A DNA stretch of 64,000 nt, from positions 1,922,001-1,986,000 of the forward strand of contig OY101115.1 in the NCBI GenBank assembly GCA_956465555.1. Reading direction: 5' to 3'. Both the position numbers and the translations under genes were made by a program. Source of the stretch: Nitzschia sp. pyKryTriq1 (taxonomy: Eukaryota; Bacillariophyta; Bacillariophyceae; Bacillariales; Bacillariaceae). Shown piece after piece: positions 1 to 11,340 of this stretch; position 1 is the stretch's first letter, and each line of letters starts with the position of its first letter. Below the pieces are notes generated by a model. It ran no database searches, was not told the DNA's origin, and worked only from the letters and a program-made list of their open reading frames with translations.

Positions 1-391
1 CTTCAGATTGCAACAAATTTTGTAAAAAGTTTTGTTCAAATGGTGTTAGATTTTTCGAGGCCACCAGCGAGTTTCGAAAGTCACTCCCTTTTTCACTGGA
101 GGAGGTAGTATTGTTATCTTCGTCCATATTGCTGTTATTATCCATCGTAAAGGAAGAGAAAAGGGCCGAATTTGGATTAGGGCTGGCAAAGGATTCACGC
201 GAGAAATAATCCTCCATATCAATCGGTTTGGACGAGAAGCGGGGAGCAAAGGATGTGTCCCAAATGGCCTTTAATAGACCTCTTCGCGCAGCTTGAAGAG
301 GAGCTCCACTGGCTCCATTAGCGGGCTGAGTGTTATTGGTATTATTTGAGGGTTCTTCCTCCTCTGGAAGTTTAGGTCTCATGCATGACAT
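1..391 (-). CDS. Partial N-terminus of an unknown Asn/Ser-rich protein (leaves left edge)
   Basis: The minus strand is open from a start at about 391 to the window edge, giving about 130 residues with no stop. Two in-frame ATG codons lie close together (391 and 382) and the frame also stays open upstream of them, so the exact start is uncertain. The peptide begins MSCMRPKLPEEEEP, is rich in Asn, Ser and acidic residues (for example SNNTNNTQ and MDNNSNMDEDNN), and ends in FEQNFLQNLLQSE. This looks like a disordered N-terminal region. I recognise no domain and the rest of the gene is outside the window. Codon content and lack of stops argue for real coding; the function is unknown. Confidence 0.55.
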   Translation of the reverse strand, partial: MSCMRPKLPEEEEPSNNTNNTQPANGASGAPLQAARRGLLKAIWDTSFAPRFSSKPIDMEDYFSRESFASPNPNSALFSSFTMDNNSNMDEDNNTTSSSEKGSDFRNSLVASKNLTPFEQNFLQNLLQSE

Positions 392-1038
392 GTTATCGTT
401 GTATGCGCTGCTCCCTTTGATGGACGTCGTATACTGCAGGAGGCCAAAAAATATGGGAACTATAGGACACGTGGTACGATTGTTGCGATGGATTTCACAA
501 GTTCTGCTTCTCTCTCTCTCTGTTAGGATTACGGTACCGGTAGTGAGAGCCCGAGATGGTTGTGGTACCAGGTATTGAAACGATGATTCGTCCTCGGTAG
601 TAAGGTCGGTAGTTACTGTAGTAGCCGACGACTACTTGTACAGTACCTGGTACCGGTATGAAGCATGAGAAGAGCCGCCGGTCATCCGTTTTGGTTGGTT
701 GGGCGCTTTTTTGCTTCTCTTTTACATTTTCGGACCGTTGAGCCTGTCTGTCGGCCAATCAGAATGTGGTACTGTAGCGAGATTTGGCATGGCCTGCGCA
801 AGAAAAGCGCGCGCGATTTCTACTTTTGGATTTTTCATCTTGAACCTTTTTCTTGCTGCCGACAGATTCGTAGATGCCGGATGCCGACGATGATGATGAA
901 TGATGAAGGATACTCGTACCGGTACTGTACCGGTACATACCTGGTACTCGTACCTTGACTTTGCTGGTGGCGCAACAACAACGTTCCTCATCTCATCTCC
1001 TCGTTGCATCTTGATACTCAAACGGAAATCCCCCCAAG
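392..1038. repeat. Intergenic region with clustered ACCGGT/GGTACC palindromes
   Basis: The stretch upstream of the TLDc gene contains no convincing gene. Overlapping copies of a palindromic element (GGTACCGGTA, CAGTACCTGGTACCGG, CGTACCGGTACTGTACCGG) occur near 530-545, 556-575, 632-660 and 908-957. A short CT run lies near 508-522. The same element recurs in other intergenic regions of the window. Confidence 0.6.
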
Positions 1039-1974
1039 ATGAGGCGGACACTATCGAAGAGAACGACTTCTCATGATGTAGTAGCAGTCAGAATGTTGCT
1101 TGCACTTATGTGTATTTCATCGATGATATTGTTCAAGGAGGCCTCTAGTTTCGCTCCACCGGCGACGTCAAAATCCCCTTCTATTTCCAAGACGTCAATA
1201 TTTTCCGTCGAAAATTGGGTTTCAGGTGTGATCGGCTCTCCACCTTCCAAACCCCTCCTCACCAAAGAATTGGAAAAATCCCTCACGGCTGGCACATCGT
1301 TGCAGGATAAAGAGTTGGCATGCGTATACAAGGCCTCTAAGGACGGGTGGTCGGCTATCGATTTTCATAAGTGTGCCGATGGAAAAGGATCTGCATTGGT
1401 TGTAGCTCTATCTCGATCGGGCCAAGTATTTGGTGGTTTCAATCCGCTCGGCTGGCGTTCCACGGACGACTACTACCAATCGAATGCTGCCTTTTTATGG
1501 TTCGAAAGTGGTCAGAAGGCTACACGGCTACCAATCTTGACAGGTGGTACGTACTATAGTATGATTTAAATTGGTGTCATGGTTCGTTGTTGATTGATAT
1601 GTAATATCTCATCCCTCATTCTTGCTTGTCTACCCGTTCGGACACGCGGCTTATTTGTCAATGCTAATGCTGTATCAGGAAATGCGGCCGTCTTTGATTA
1701 CGCTACCGGTGGTCCGTGCTTTGGTGCTGCTGACTTGATTATTGGGGAACCCAGAGCCGCAATTATGGGTGGATTTGCAGGTCCAGATATGATGGATACG
1801 TCTGCCAACGCTGGTAGTCTGAGAGAAGGGAAAAGTTCGGTTGGAGGATCCTACGACTTTGTCAAGGGGTGGCCAGCGAGAGGGAGCTTTCAACTGGTAC
1901 AACTGGAAGTGTACTGCAACGCGGCCATTTCCGATTATTCCAGTGGGTCGGGCCCTAGTTGGTGGCCATTTTAG
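1039..1974 (+). CDS. TLDc-domain protein with plastid-type presequence (2 exons)
   Basis: Exons 1039..1546 and 1679..1974 join in frame into 267 residues. The intron donor is GTACGT and the acceptor TATCAG; an alternative donor 3 nt upstream would remove one residue. The N-terminus has a hydrophobic segment (MLLALMCISSMILFKEASSF) followed by AP at the SS|FAPP position, matching the ASAFAP motif of diatom plastid presequences. The second Met at 1093 would give a more typical signal peptide than the first Met. The body has TLDc hallmarks: a DGWSAIDFHKCADGKG block, VFGGFNPLGW, AAFLWF, and after the intron AVFDYATGGPCFGAADLII. TLDc domains are known from animal oxidation-resistance proteins and TBC1D24 and can bind V-ATPase. 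A plastid or secretory location here is inferred from the presequence. The domain call is fairly sure, the compartment less so. Confidence 0.75.
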
Positions 1975-1995
1975 CGCTGTTGGAGAGAGCCACGT

Positions 1996-2028
<33 letters not shown>
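1996..2028. repeat. (GA)n microsatellite
   Basis: An uninterrupted run of about 16 GA units starts about 20 nt after the TLDc stop codon and probably lies in its 3' UTR. Confidence 0.95.
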
Positions 2029-2031
<3 letters not shown>

Positions 2032-2717
2032 TGAGGAGTATTTGTATGAATTAGCAACTTCTTTTTCGGTACTTTAAAATTTGGCCTGAGAGCGCGAACA
2101 ATCTGCTCCGATTGTGGCCGAGTCTTTCACAATAGCCAGGCAAAAAACCAACTCTGGTGGAGGTCTGTCCATCTAGTAGTCAAGTGCCATTGCTTTGGGA
2201 AAGAATTCCAGAACCAACATGCACGACATCGATCAGCACCAAGAAGCAGACGGTCACTTCTAACTGCAAGATGAGAAAACAGATGGAGCCTTCAAGCTAT
2301 TCCTACTGTACGAGTGTAGTCTACTAGCTTACCAGGTACTTTTAACTACAGAAGCACAACGGTGTTGGTACCGACTGACTGTTTTTAGTCGGAATAGTCA
2401 TGTTTCCGAGTCAGGTGAGTCAAGATAAACCACATTATTGTCACGTGTCGGTCGATCGGGGCGCTGGTTCTGGCGCTGAGCGCTAGTAGCTGAAGGGGGA
2501 CGCGCCCCCCACTTTTTGGTTTGAGTCTTGTTTGTCGATGTGAAAAAACGAACGTAGAAGGAAACCGTCGAAGAAAAAAAGCCGCGAGGCGACAATCGAC
2601 AATGTCAAGAACTTTCTTCTTTCTTCAGCATACTCGTACTTCGTAGTCTACATATACCACACTCCTACTAGTAGAGAGTAGATAACGAGTAGGTATCGAC
2701 AGTGTTGTTGTTTCAAG
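2029..2717. other. Intergenic, no gene seen
   Basis: This is spacer between the TLDc gene and the SWEET gene. It contains CCAGGTACTT and GGTACCGA palindrome copies near 2330-2372 and a short ACTAGTAGAGAGTAG repeat near 2665-2680. I see no credible reading frame on either strand. Confidence 0.6.
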
Positions 2718-3649
2718 ATGGTGGCCGACATCTTCTTTGCGTATGTGTGCCCAAGTCTGGGTGTGTTGATGTCCACGTTGATGTACATGGCGCCGGTGCA
2801 GGACTTGAGGGCAGCACTCGTGGACGGAAAGTTGGGGTCTTTGAACCCTGTGCCGTGGGCCGTGATGACTGGAAACTGCCTTGTGAGTACAAAGTACTGT
2901 ACACCAATTTATGTGTTGGCTGATACGATCTGAAAACTGACTCTTGAGCATCCCGGTACTGTATGTTTGTATCCAACTAAATGTCTGTACGCCTATATCT
3001 ATAGGGATGGACCGCCTACGCGTGGTACACTCGGGATCCATTCATTCTGGCGAGCAACATCCCTGGCATCATCGTGAGTGTCTGGCTCAATCTGGGAGCA
3101 GCTAAGTTACAATACCATGGTATCAGAGAAACACAGGCTCTCGAGGAAAATGCAGGAAATGGAAGTCGAAGGTTCGTCCTGGGGCCACAAGAAGATTTGC
3201 TACTGCGAATTCTGTTACTTTGGATTTCCATTCTTGTGTCCGTAGGGTGGTTGGGAATGACAAATGGGCATCAAATTGAAACAATCGGAATCCTTGTCAA
3301 TATCAATCTTTTGTTCTTTTACGGGGCGCCGCTTCAGACGATAAAGACAGTGGTCTCTGAGAAAAATTCCGCTAGCATTCATCGTCCATTGATGAGAATG
3401 AACTGGTTGAACACTTCTCTATGGGTCTTTTACGGGCTGGTCGCGAAAAATGATCCAGTGATTTACGGGCCTAATGCAGTTGGCTTGATATTCGGATTGA
3501 TTCAGGGAGTATTGTGCTGTATATACCCGGCGAGGGTGGAACCAGATGTTGATACTGAACCGCTGCTGGGGGCAGAAACTCCTGTGGAGTCCACGGGCTC
3601 GGCAGACGACGTCGATGTTCAGGGTGAGCACCCTAGCGAGCTTGTATAG
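2718..3649 (+). CDS. SWEET/MtN3-family sugar transporter (2 exons)
   Basis: Exons 2718..2882 and 3005..3649 join in phase 0 (donor GTGAGT, acceptor TATAG) into 269 residues, close to the usual SWEET length. SWEETs are uniporters that move sugars down their gradient across the plasma or endomembranes. The sequence has two MtN3 halves. The first contains NPVPWAVMTGNCLGWTAYAW, in which the intron falls just after the Asn-Cys-Leu. The second contains NTSLWVFYGLVAKNDPVIYGPNAVG, the matching P/N-W-x-x-YG pattern. A TM segment, LLLRILLLWISILVSVGW, lies between the halves. The C-terminal tail (ARVEPDVDTEPLLGAE to the end) is hydrophilic and acidic. Family assignment is confident; the substrate cannot be read from sequence. 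Confidence 0.9.
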
Positions 3650-3754
3650 CGGAGTAGTTTGGCAGGACAAAAGCCTACAGTAGACCTTTTTTCTTTAGAT
3701 GGTAATTATTGAGAAATTATGCCGTGGATTTGCAACAAGCTACATTCCAAAGAA

Positions 3755-6700
3755 TCAAATGAAAACAACGTCTTCGGTCTCGAACTTTTCTTCCTCTGCT
3801 GGACGGTAGAACGCAATGTCAGTTCTTTCTGAAGACCTGTACATCAAAGAAAGCAGGGAATCTCGATCCTGAAATAATGCGTCAGTTGATCGAGCGCTGA
3901 GTCCCTTTTCATCAAATTCGTGCGACCATGTGCTGTAGCGTCCAAGCCCAACAACTTCTAATCCTTCTTCATCATCGTACTCGTATTCAAGAGATTTCAC
4001 TTCGTATGTGGAAACACCGTCTGTCTCTAGGAGGAGCTCATCCCCCGCATCGAAATCTCCGGCGTAGTTATTGCTGCTGACAAGAACAACGGATATTTTT
4101 CTCTTCTCGGGTTTTTGTGTGGGCTCGCTCGTGCATGAGTCGTCGTCACGGTCGTCGAATTCGGGCACAACCTCGTAACCTAAAGATAAAGGAACGTCAG
4201 CATCTAGGCCAAGCTTCGTCAATATCATTCTTTCATTTTTGGCGGCTGTCCCATTCGACTTGTCGACGCTTTTGATCTGAGACTTGAATTTCTCAAGTTT
4301 CTCTACATGGTAGAGGAGTTCTTGTTCATGTGCCACAGCCTCGTGCTCCGGTCGGGGAATCATCACACCGAATAGATGCTGACCAGGGATCCATGGGCTC
4401 TGGTGGAGATTGACGACAGATACTCTTCGCGTTGCTCCTCGTTTTGGTATCGACCTGCAAAGCCGGGCGGATGACTCCGGTAGAGGACGATCAAAATGCC
4501 GGGCTAGAAGAAAAAATGATATGAGTTGATCGTACCCGTCCTGAAGATGACAGTATCAGAATTGAAATTCAAATCACTTACCAAGGTTGAAAGAGGGAAC
4601 CTGCGTACTGTATTGACCGAATGCAATGCTTTTGATATCCTTCGCTTTTAGAGCCTCCTCGCGGCGCAGTCGCAGAACATTGCTCTGAACGTCGAAATTC
4701 TGAACCAGCTGTTGAAGCTTCCCATCCTTCTTTTGATTCGCACGGAAATATATATCTACAAGCTTCATGTGAGGCCCGAGGAACCCCCAGACGACAATTC
4801 TGCCCGTCCACTTCAAAATGAAAGTCCATGGTAGCATCATCGACACCAGACCACTGCCAAGGAAAATTGCAGTGATCCAAAAAGATACCACGCTTTCTTC
4901 CCAGGTAACAATGATTTTTACGAAACGAAGATATTCACAGTACCGACCAGCCATGCCCTGCCATCGTGTCAGCCTCGCAAGTATATCCAACGGAATCGCA
5001 CCCTGTAGCGAAATTTTCGTAGAGATATTATCATCGCCAATTTCATTGAGCTCTTTCTGCAATTTGAATCGTTGCTCTGCAACAAGTCGATCTTCTTCAA
5101 GACGAGCCTTCCAGGAATCTTCGTAAGCCTTTGCTTCTTTCGCCCCTTCGTGCTCTTCGATCATGGTAACAGGTGTGGGCGCTTTACCAGTCCGAAGAAT
5201 GTGGAGATAATGCCAAAATGAGGGGCAACTGTTCCAAGGAGATGGGTGCTGGCGTCTAATCGTCAAAGTCGCCAACATGACCCATGCAACGCAAAGAAGA
5301 GAGTAGGAAACAATCATTTGGGGCCGTTCGACCATATCAGTCGCCATATAGAAAAAGAGAAAAGAATGCAACGGGACCATCACTGAAAAAAATTCCACTT
5401 GTCCCCGCCAAAATATCAATGACTCAAAGGTATCCGAGAGCGCATATCCAAACGCTGCCTTGTATTCAAAAAGCTCATTTATGTACGACCTTGTGACGGT
5501 CATATCAAATTTTTCCTCGCCGTCAAATTCCCCAAAGCAAGTATAGCGGACTACCTGAAAGCTTTTGTGCTTCTTCACGTTCACAAAGATCTTTGGTCGT
5601 GGTTTCAGTGCTGCCAGAAGAGCTGCCTTTTCGTCTGGACATTCAATCCGCACACGAATAGTGATGGACCCGACAGCCGTACGGTCGGTGACGTTGGCGC
5701 TGGGATGTAGGTTGTACTTCAGAGTGTGTATTGTATTGCGTTGAAGATTTGAAACATTGACGGCTATACGGCCGATCGGCTCGTGACTGGTGCCGAGATC
5801 GTAGTCAAAAACACCTAGGTACAGAATGCTTGCTGGATGCATCATTCCGAAGCAAAAAGCACGCTGTGTCCAAGGCAACCAGTGAGGGCTCAATTCATCA
5901 TCAATGACTTCAGTCATAGCACACGTATCTTCGTAAACAAGACAGACAAAAGAATCCGTAACGTTCCCCACCGCTTCACCAATGTCGACATTCGGCAAAT
6001 CATGGCAGGCCAAAACTTCGCAATAGAGCTTCCCGAGAGTTCCAGAGCCTGCTTCGACCCAATTGTGGGAGGGACGCCGCGTTTCAACATGTATGTCCTT
6101 TGGTGAGAGGTAAGATGTTTCCTCTTTCCGGTCAGGATCAGGATATGGTTTCGTCCTGAACTTCAGTCCACCTGTCTCTTCATCACGAATTGACCTTGCA
6201 GAAAAAACACCGCTCAACGCATTCATAAGGCTACTTCGCACAACTTTCGCTTCATCGGTCTCGGTGACTAGCGTTGCTTGAGGTCGAATCTGCGGTTTGT
6301 CGAAGAGTTCGGATCGGCTCGATTCCAGCATTAGATTTTTGAGGGCTCGTTGGGATTCCGTCGTGTTCGAGAACGTCGAATTGTGATTGAACAATTGAAC
6401 AATCTGCTGATCGCAGTCAGTAGCAGGTCGAAATCTCAATGCTAGCTTTCCTAGCTTAATGGATTCTTCACCCACTTCATCTTCGATAGGTACTTCGAAT
6501 CTCTTTTGGTCACAGCGAGAGAGAATTTCGTTGGAATCAAGATTTACCTGTCCAAGAAAGCAACTGTCTGAATTGAGCTTCAACCTCACGGAGAGCGACT
6601 TTTCTCTCTTGGAATATAATCTAATGTTCAGGACATTCTCGCTCATTTCCCTGGAGGTAGCCCTCAGAAGGAACAGGCTTCTAGTGGATACTGTCCAAAT

Positions 6701-7024
6701 AGGGTTGGGTCCAATAGTTTCTGGTGTCTTTGTTTTGTGGATGATTCTGCCACCAAATTTAACGATACAAAATGGTCTCAAAGAATCAAGATCCAGGTCC
6801 CCAGGATCTTCTTGAGCATAAGGAACCGTGAGTCCCCTCGCTCCTACAAGCTCACACAAAATCGTAATTTCTTCATGTTCCTGTTGATCAAGGAGGCAGC
6901 TGTCACCAGCGCTACCACTACTTGTGGAATCCATGTCCCCCACGTCTTCCTCTTCGCCCTCGTCCTCGCAACTCAAATTCTCCCTCGTTGTTGAATGCAA
7001 CCAGTTAACTTTATCGGATCCCAT
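3755..7024 (-). CDS. C2-domain multi-pass membrane protein, MCTP-like (2 exons)
   Basis: Two exons (7024..4582 and 4503..3755) flank a 78-nt intron with a GTAAGTG donor and TTCTAG acceptor, giving 1,063 residues. The start is the ATG at 7024. A first C2-like region begins around residue 52 (ITILCELVGARGLTVP) and a second around 335 (GKLYCEVLACHDLPNVDIGE, followed by VFDYDLG). Later come hydrophobic segments near residues 543-590 and 708-740. This layout of N-terminal C2 domains and C-terminal membrane segments resembles MCTPs, which bind lipids in a Ca2+-dependent way and tether membranes. The first C2 lacks an obvious full set of Asp ligands. The C-terminal exon (SPWIPGQHLFG, then acidic blocks) is soluble and has no recognised fold. 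The gene ends 106 nt after the convergent SWEET gene. MCTP is the best label, but a related C2-membrane family is possible. Confidence 0.75.
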
Positions 7025-7632
7025 CTCTCAAGCACGTATAATCGCATCAAGTGAAGTTCAAAAAGGATGAAACCATGTGGGGTTTTGAGGTTTTCTCGTT
7101 TCTCTCTCGGCTTCTATAACTCTTTGTGCTGTTTTGCATTATGATGTTGCTTGGTGCTCCTTTTTCGGTACATAAGAGTTAGGAGTATGTTGGCAGCATG
7201 TCGGCGTGTGAAATCTGGTGAAACAAAGTGATCGATTTTATACGGGTCGGTAGAAAATGTCATATTGCGCTTCGCGCCAAGCAAGGAACAACGCATACTT
7301 GCATCCGTTACGATCGGTTGTGGGCTTATGATATCGGTTCTTACTCCTTTTAATATTTATGGGTGTCAGGCTACGCCGGCGTGCCTGGCGACGGCAGGAG
7401 AAACAAGGCGGAGAGTTGAGTGCGCGATGCGCGGGAGGCGCTGCGCGAGAGCCAATATGAGCGTCAGTCCATATGTCAGCTTCTAAGTCCGGATGACGTA
7501 TTCGAAAAAAATTCCATTCGACTCAAATGGTCGAAACGTCCACAAAGGTTTTGGCTTCAATCAAAGCTTTGGATCGTCCCATCGTCTCCTCGATCTACAT
7601 CAAACACATTTTCAGACTGAGGTAATTTCACA
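7025..7632. other. Divergent promoter region between MCTP-like and light-harvesting genes
   Basis: About 600 bp separate two divergently transcribed start codons. I see no gene. The stretch 7360-7460 is GC-richer. The light-harvesting gene's 5' UTR probably lies in the last 50-100 bp. No clear TATA box was found. Confidence 0.5.
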
Positions 7633-8515
7633 ATGGCGCCTATCAGAACCCTTTTCACCCTTTTGTTCAGCCTTGGTGCTGCCAGTGCCTTCACCCCTGG
7701 CAAGCCTGCTGCCACCAAGCCCAGCAGGTAAGACCATCGTCGATGGAAACTGAGATTTCGGCCAGTTTTTTAGAGAATATTGCCAACTTGAGGTGCAAGG
7801 ATACGCATACACCGCGCGTTTTTTGCAGTACGCACTACTACGCGGCCTTTTTACTAGGCAAAAATATGGTCGATGATTTCGTTTGACAAAACCATCTCTC
7901 TCAACACAAAATACTCACGTGTTTTCTTTGTTGTGAAGTGCTTTGAACATTGTTAACCCCGAGGTTTACGAAAATGCCCAAAAGGAGTGGGCATCCCAAT
8001 TTGCTCCCTTGGATAAGTGGGGCTGGGGACCTTCCGTCCAAGCCGAAAAGTGGAATGGTCGCCATGCTATGTTCGGATGGTTCTTCATCTGCGCCACCGC
8101 TTACTGCAAGGGACACGGATTGATCCCCGATGCTGATATGCCTCTTGACTTGAGCCAGTGGGGTACTCTTGCCACTATCTCTGGAAAGGACACCATCACC
8201 AACGGGCGAGCCATCATCTTGATTGCCAACGCCCACTTCTTCGCCCTTTCCCTTCTGGCCACCATCTGCCCTCTTCCATTCGGTGACTCCCTATTGTTGG
8301 ACCCCAACCACCCTGAATATGACCGTATGGTCGAACGAAACAACTCTCCCTTCGGATACTTGCCTGCTTTGAAGTTCGGCCTCACCGAAGAAGCTGAGAT
8401 TGTCAATGGCCGCTTGGCCATGGTTGGTCTTATTGCTCTTGTCACTGCCACCGCCATCTTCGACAAGCCCATGCTTGACATTGTCAACGAATGGGTTGGT
8501 GGAGCTTACTACTAA
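7633..8515 (+). CDS. Plastid light-harvesting-superfamily protein (FCP/RedCAP-like, 2 exons)
   Basis: Exons 7633..7727 and 7939..8515 join (donor GTAAGA, acceptor GTGAAG, phase 2) into 223 residues. The N-terminus is a signal peptide ending in GAASAFTPGKP, a near-perfect ASAFAP plastid motif. The mature part has three predicted helices. Helix 1 contains EKWNGRHAMFGW (about residue 67), helix 2 GRAIILIANAHFF (about 121) and helix 3 EEAEIVNGRLAMVG (about 182). The E-x-x-N-G-R motifs are the chlorophyll-binding and helix-crossing residues of LHC proteins. It should bind chlorophyll and carotenoid in thylakoids. The helix 1 motif and the long helix 1-2 connector differ from standard Lhcf proteins, so it may belong to a side family such as RedCAP; a tree is needed to decide. 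Confidence 0.85.
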
Positions 8516-9002
8516 GCACTTTCGCCTCTTCAATAGCTACCTTGTTAGAGTAGAGTGTCATAGCTAGAAGGTGTTCTTTTGGCTTGTTGATGACTTTGCC
8601 TTCGCCTTGAATAATATAGTCTAGTCTAGCCAAAACTTGTACTTACTTGCAGATAAGAGATTATTCGATTAGGCACTTTGGCAGACGGGCGTTCCCCCAT
8701 GTAGCAGAGAGAGAGGAGTGACTCGAAGTGCCCTCTCGCTCAGTGCATCATCGCCGGGAGTCAGCGGTGCGTGGACAACAGGAAATAATTATAACAGAGG
8801 ACAGCTACAGTACGAACACTATAAACTCTACGGCACGACACATGCGAAATAGGCAGATCAACTTCAAGCAGATCAACTTCAAACTAGAAAAGCTACGAGA
8901 CGATAGATACTTGCTGAACTGGAAATTTAGCTTCAGCTTAGGTTGGAGCTGATTTGGTTGAATTTGAAATTGTGCTGTAGCACAAATAATACTATTGTGA
9001 AG
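8516..9002. other. Convergent intergenic region with a 15-bp tandem repeat
   Basis: These are the 3' flanks of the light-harvesting gene (+) and the URC1-like gene (-). A perfect two-copy tandem repeat, GCAGATCAACTTCAA, lies at 8853-8882. No gene is visible. Confidence 0.6.
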
Positions 9003-10548
9003 CTATTTCTTCGCTTCTTCCTTTCCTTCATAGTCATAATCACGACCCTTGGTCTCTTTCAGTGTCTTCTCATCGATATCTTTGTACGCATCACCAGCAT
9101 TGTAGCCATGGAAAACCTTCGCTGTGATCTCAACCTGAGCATCAGGGGGTACAAGCTCCGGGGGAATCTCGACTCGATTTACAATCTTAATGCCCGTGTT
9201 GACAATTGCGTTGTACTTCATATCAGACATGGAAATGAAATTGTGAATCTTGGTAACGCCCAAAAAGTGGAGAGGATCGGGCATCAAGGCCTGGAAGCGA
9301 GTATCCTGTACACCGGCAACTTGTTCTGTACAGTTGAAGTAGCGCTCAGCAGAATCGCCTCCTTCTTGGCGCTTTCGGGTGTTGTAAACCAGATACTTGG
9401 TCACTTCCCCGAGCGAGCGTCCCTCCTTACGATAGTAAATCACAATCCCACAGCCTCCCCGCTGAGCTGTCTTGATGCATTCTTCAATGGCGTGCGTCAA
9501 ATACGGGCGGCATGTGCAGATATCTGACCCAAACACATCTGACCCATTACATTCGTCGTGCACCCGACAAGTCAGTTCGATATCCTCATCTGGGATGGTA
9601 TCTGGATCTCCCCAAATGTAAACAGTGAGACCTCCAATGGGAGGGAGGAAAATCTTAATGTCCGGGCGAGTGATCAATTCTGGGTACATTCCGTTGGTCA
9701 TACGGAAAATGGAATGACGAAGATTCGTTTCGGTCGTTCCGAAACGGCGGGCGATTTCGGGCAAGTACCAAACTGGCTCTATGGCAGCTTTCCTGCAAAT
9801 TGACTGACCCGAAGGAAGAAGAATTTTCCCGTCCGCTTCGAGCCGACCTTTCGCCAAAGCTTCTCGACATTCGGGCAGGTCGATGTGGGCCTTTGTCACT
9901 GCAATTGTAGGGCGGATGTCCCACCCCTTCTCCAACCAATCCGCATAGTATTCCGTCACCATATGACCATACGGGTCCAGGGCGGCGATTTTCTTGGGAT
10001 CCGACCAAGAAGGATGGGGTCCAATTTTGAACACAGGCGATGTAAGTCTCAGATCTGGAATATAGTCAGGGTCAAGCTTGCCGGCTGCCACTGCTAGACC
10101 GGTATAAATGCAGTAGGAACCTTGATGGGCGCCAATGGCGTTGCGCTGGGCGTGGTGACGGACAGTGCAAATCACGGGGGCTCGTACGGCCGGATCGGGG
10201 TGGCCCCACGAGACGGGGACGGGGTCGTTGCCGAAGGCATCTGTGTGGGTTGTCAATGGAATATGTTCTGATTTGGTGAATTCTGGCTCGGGAATGTCGC
10301 TTGCTTGTTGAGTTCCTGTGGCGATCCAAGAAGATGACGTGTGAGGAAGGCAAAGAAAAGGAAAGGGTAGGAAAGGACACAAAACGAAACGCAACGCTGA
10401 CGTGATTCTCACCTTCACTACGAGTGCGACCCTTCTTGCTCACTGGAGAAACTGGCGCAAGAGCAGCAAAGGCATCCGGATCGGGCACGACGATTCCGTC
10501 CAATGCTTTTCGCTTCTTGACCTGTTCTGCTTCCTCTACTGGCGCCAT
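9003..10548 (-). CDS. URC1-like / GTP cyclohydrolase II-family protein (2 exons)
   Basis: Exons 10548..10413 and 10315..9003 join (donor GTGAGA, acceptor CCACAG, phase 1) into 482 residues. The first ATG (MAPVEEAEQ) was used because the upstream open frame has only a TTG. The C-terminal half carries a GTP cyclohydrolase II domain. It has the zinc site as HDECNGSDVFGSDICTC (C-x10-C-x-C) and the substrate loop as YYRKEGRSLGE. The long N-terminal half (SWGHPDPAVRAP, GSYCIYTGLAVAAG) matches the layout of fungal Urc1, needed for uracil use by the URC pathway, rather than the short bacterial RibA. True GTP cyclohydrolase II opens GTP in riboflavin synthesis. No targeting peptide is seen, so a cytosolic location is likely. 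A reductive or biosynthetic role cannot be excluded. Confidence 0.8.
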
Positions 10549-10984
10549 GGCGATGTGTTCAACTTTTTTACTGCGATCTACTGTAGCTTCGAGTAGTTTT
10601 TTCGTCGTCAAGATCCCTTCCTCTTTCCAATGACCTTCTTTGCTTCACTACTGCCGGCCGAGGATCGATGATGTTCAAGTTTCTCGACTCTCGACGACCG
10701 ACGACGACGGCGGCGCAAACGTTGGGAAAAGTGCGTCAACAACAATAATCGTGAGAATCTCGTCGAGAATTCTTCGTGTGACATCATCATCATCGCGATC
10801 TTTCTTCTCGTAATGTTGTGACGACGACTGACGACTCGTGCGTGACGCCAGCAACGAAATGCCTACATACCGGTACTCTTACGTACCCACACCCAATAAG
10901 AACTCTGTTTCGTGAGCCAGACAGACGGAGACAGAATTAGTTTCACGTCTGTCAGGCTTCCGCCTGACTGACGGATGCAAGACA

Positions 10985-11340
10985 AGATTAGCCCAATGAA
11001 GAAGGATTCGGCAAATCGTGGAGCCGCTTTTGTTGGAGAAGAGTGAAGGCGACCGGTCAAGATCGGAAGAAAATGAAAGTGACATGATGACCAAAAACAC
11101 ATTGAAGAAATTGAGAGAGTGAGAAATGGAAATTTGCGAATTTAGTACGAGGACTGGGACAAAATTGTGTGGGGAGCCGACGACAACCCGATTGAAGCGC
11201 AGAGGGAGGATGTTGTGAATTGGATTTGTGATGTACATAAACAGTCCCAAATGGAAATCCAATTGAACGAGTCTTGGATACAATCGGAAAGCTATCTTGG
11301 AAGCGAGGCTCCGGCAGAGACTATTGTTTACTATAGCTGA
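10985..11340 (+). pseudogene. Decayed coding remnant of unknown origin
   Basis: Two open stretches in different plus frames sit side by side, separated by stops. One reads MMTKNTLKKLRE and then stops. The other begins YEDWDKIVWGADDNPIEAQR, continues through DVVNWICDVHKQSQ, and stops at about 11340. Their protein-like composition, together with the frame breaks, suggests an old coding sequence. I do not recognise the family. Proximity to the transposase-like tail at 11490 suggests they may be parts of one dead element. Confidence 0.3.

Noticed and set aside
330-578. 82-codon open stretch (+)
   Set aside because: It is antisense to the partial left-edge gene, whose minus frame is more protein-like.
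9186-9527. Long plus-strand frame opposite the URC1-like gene
   Set aside because: It is antisense to a conserved zinc-site region and has no recognised motif of its own.
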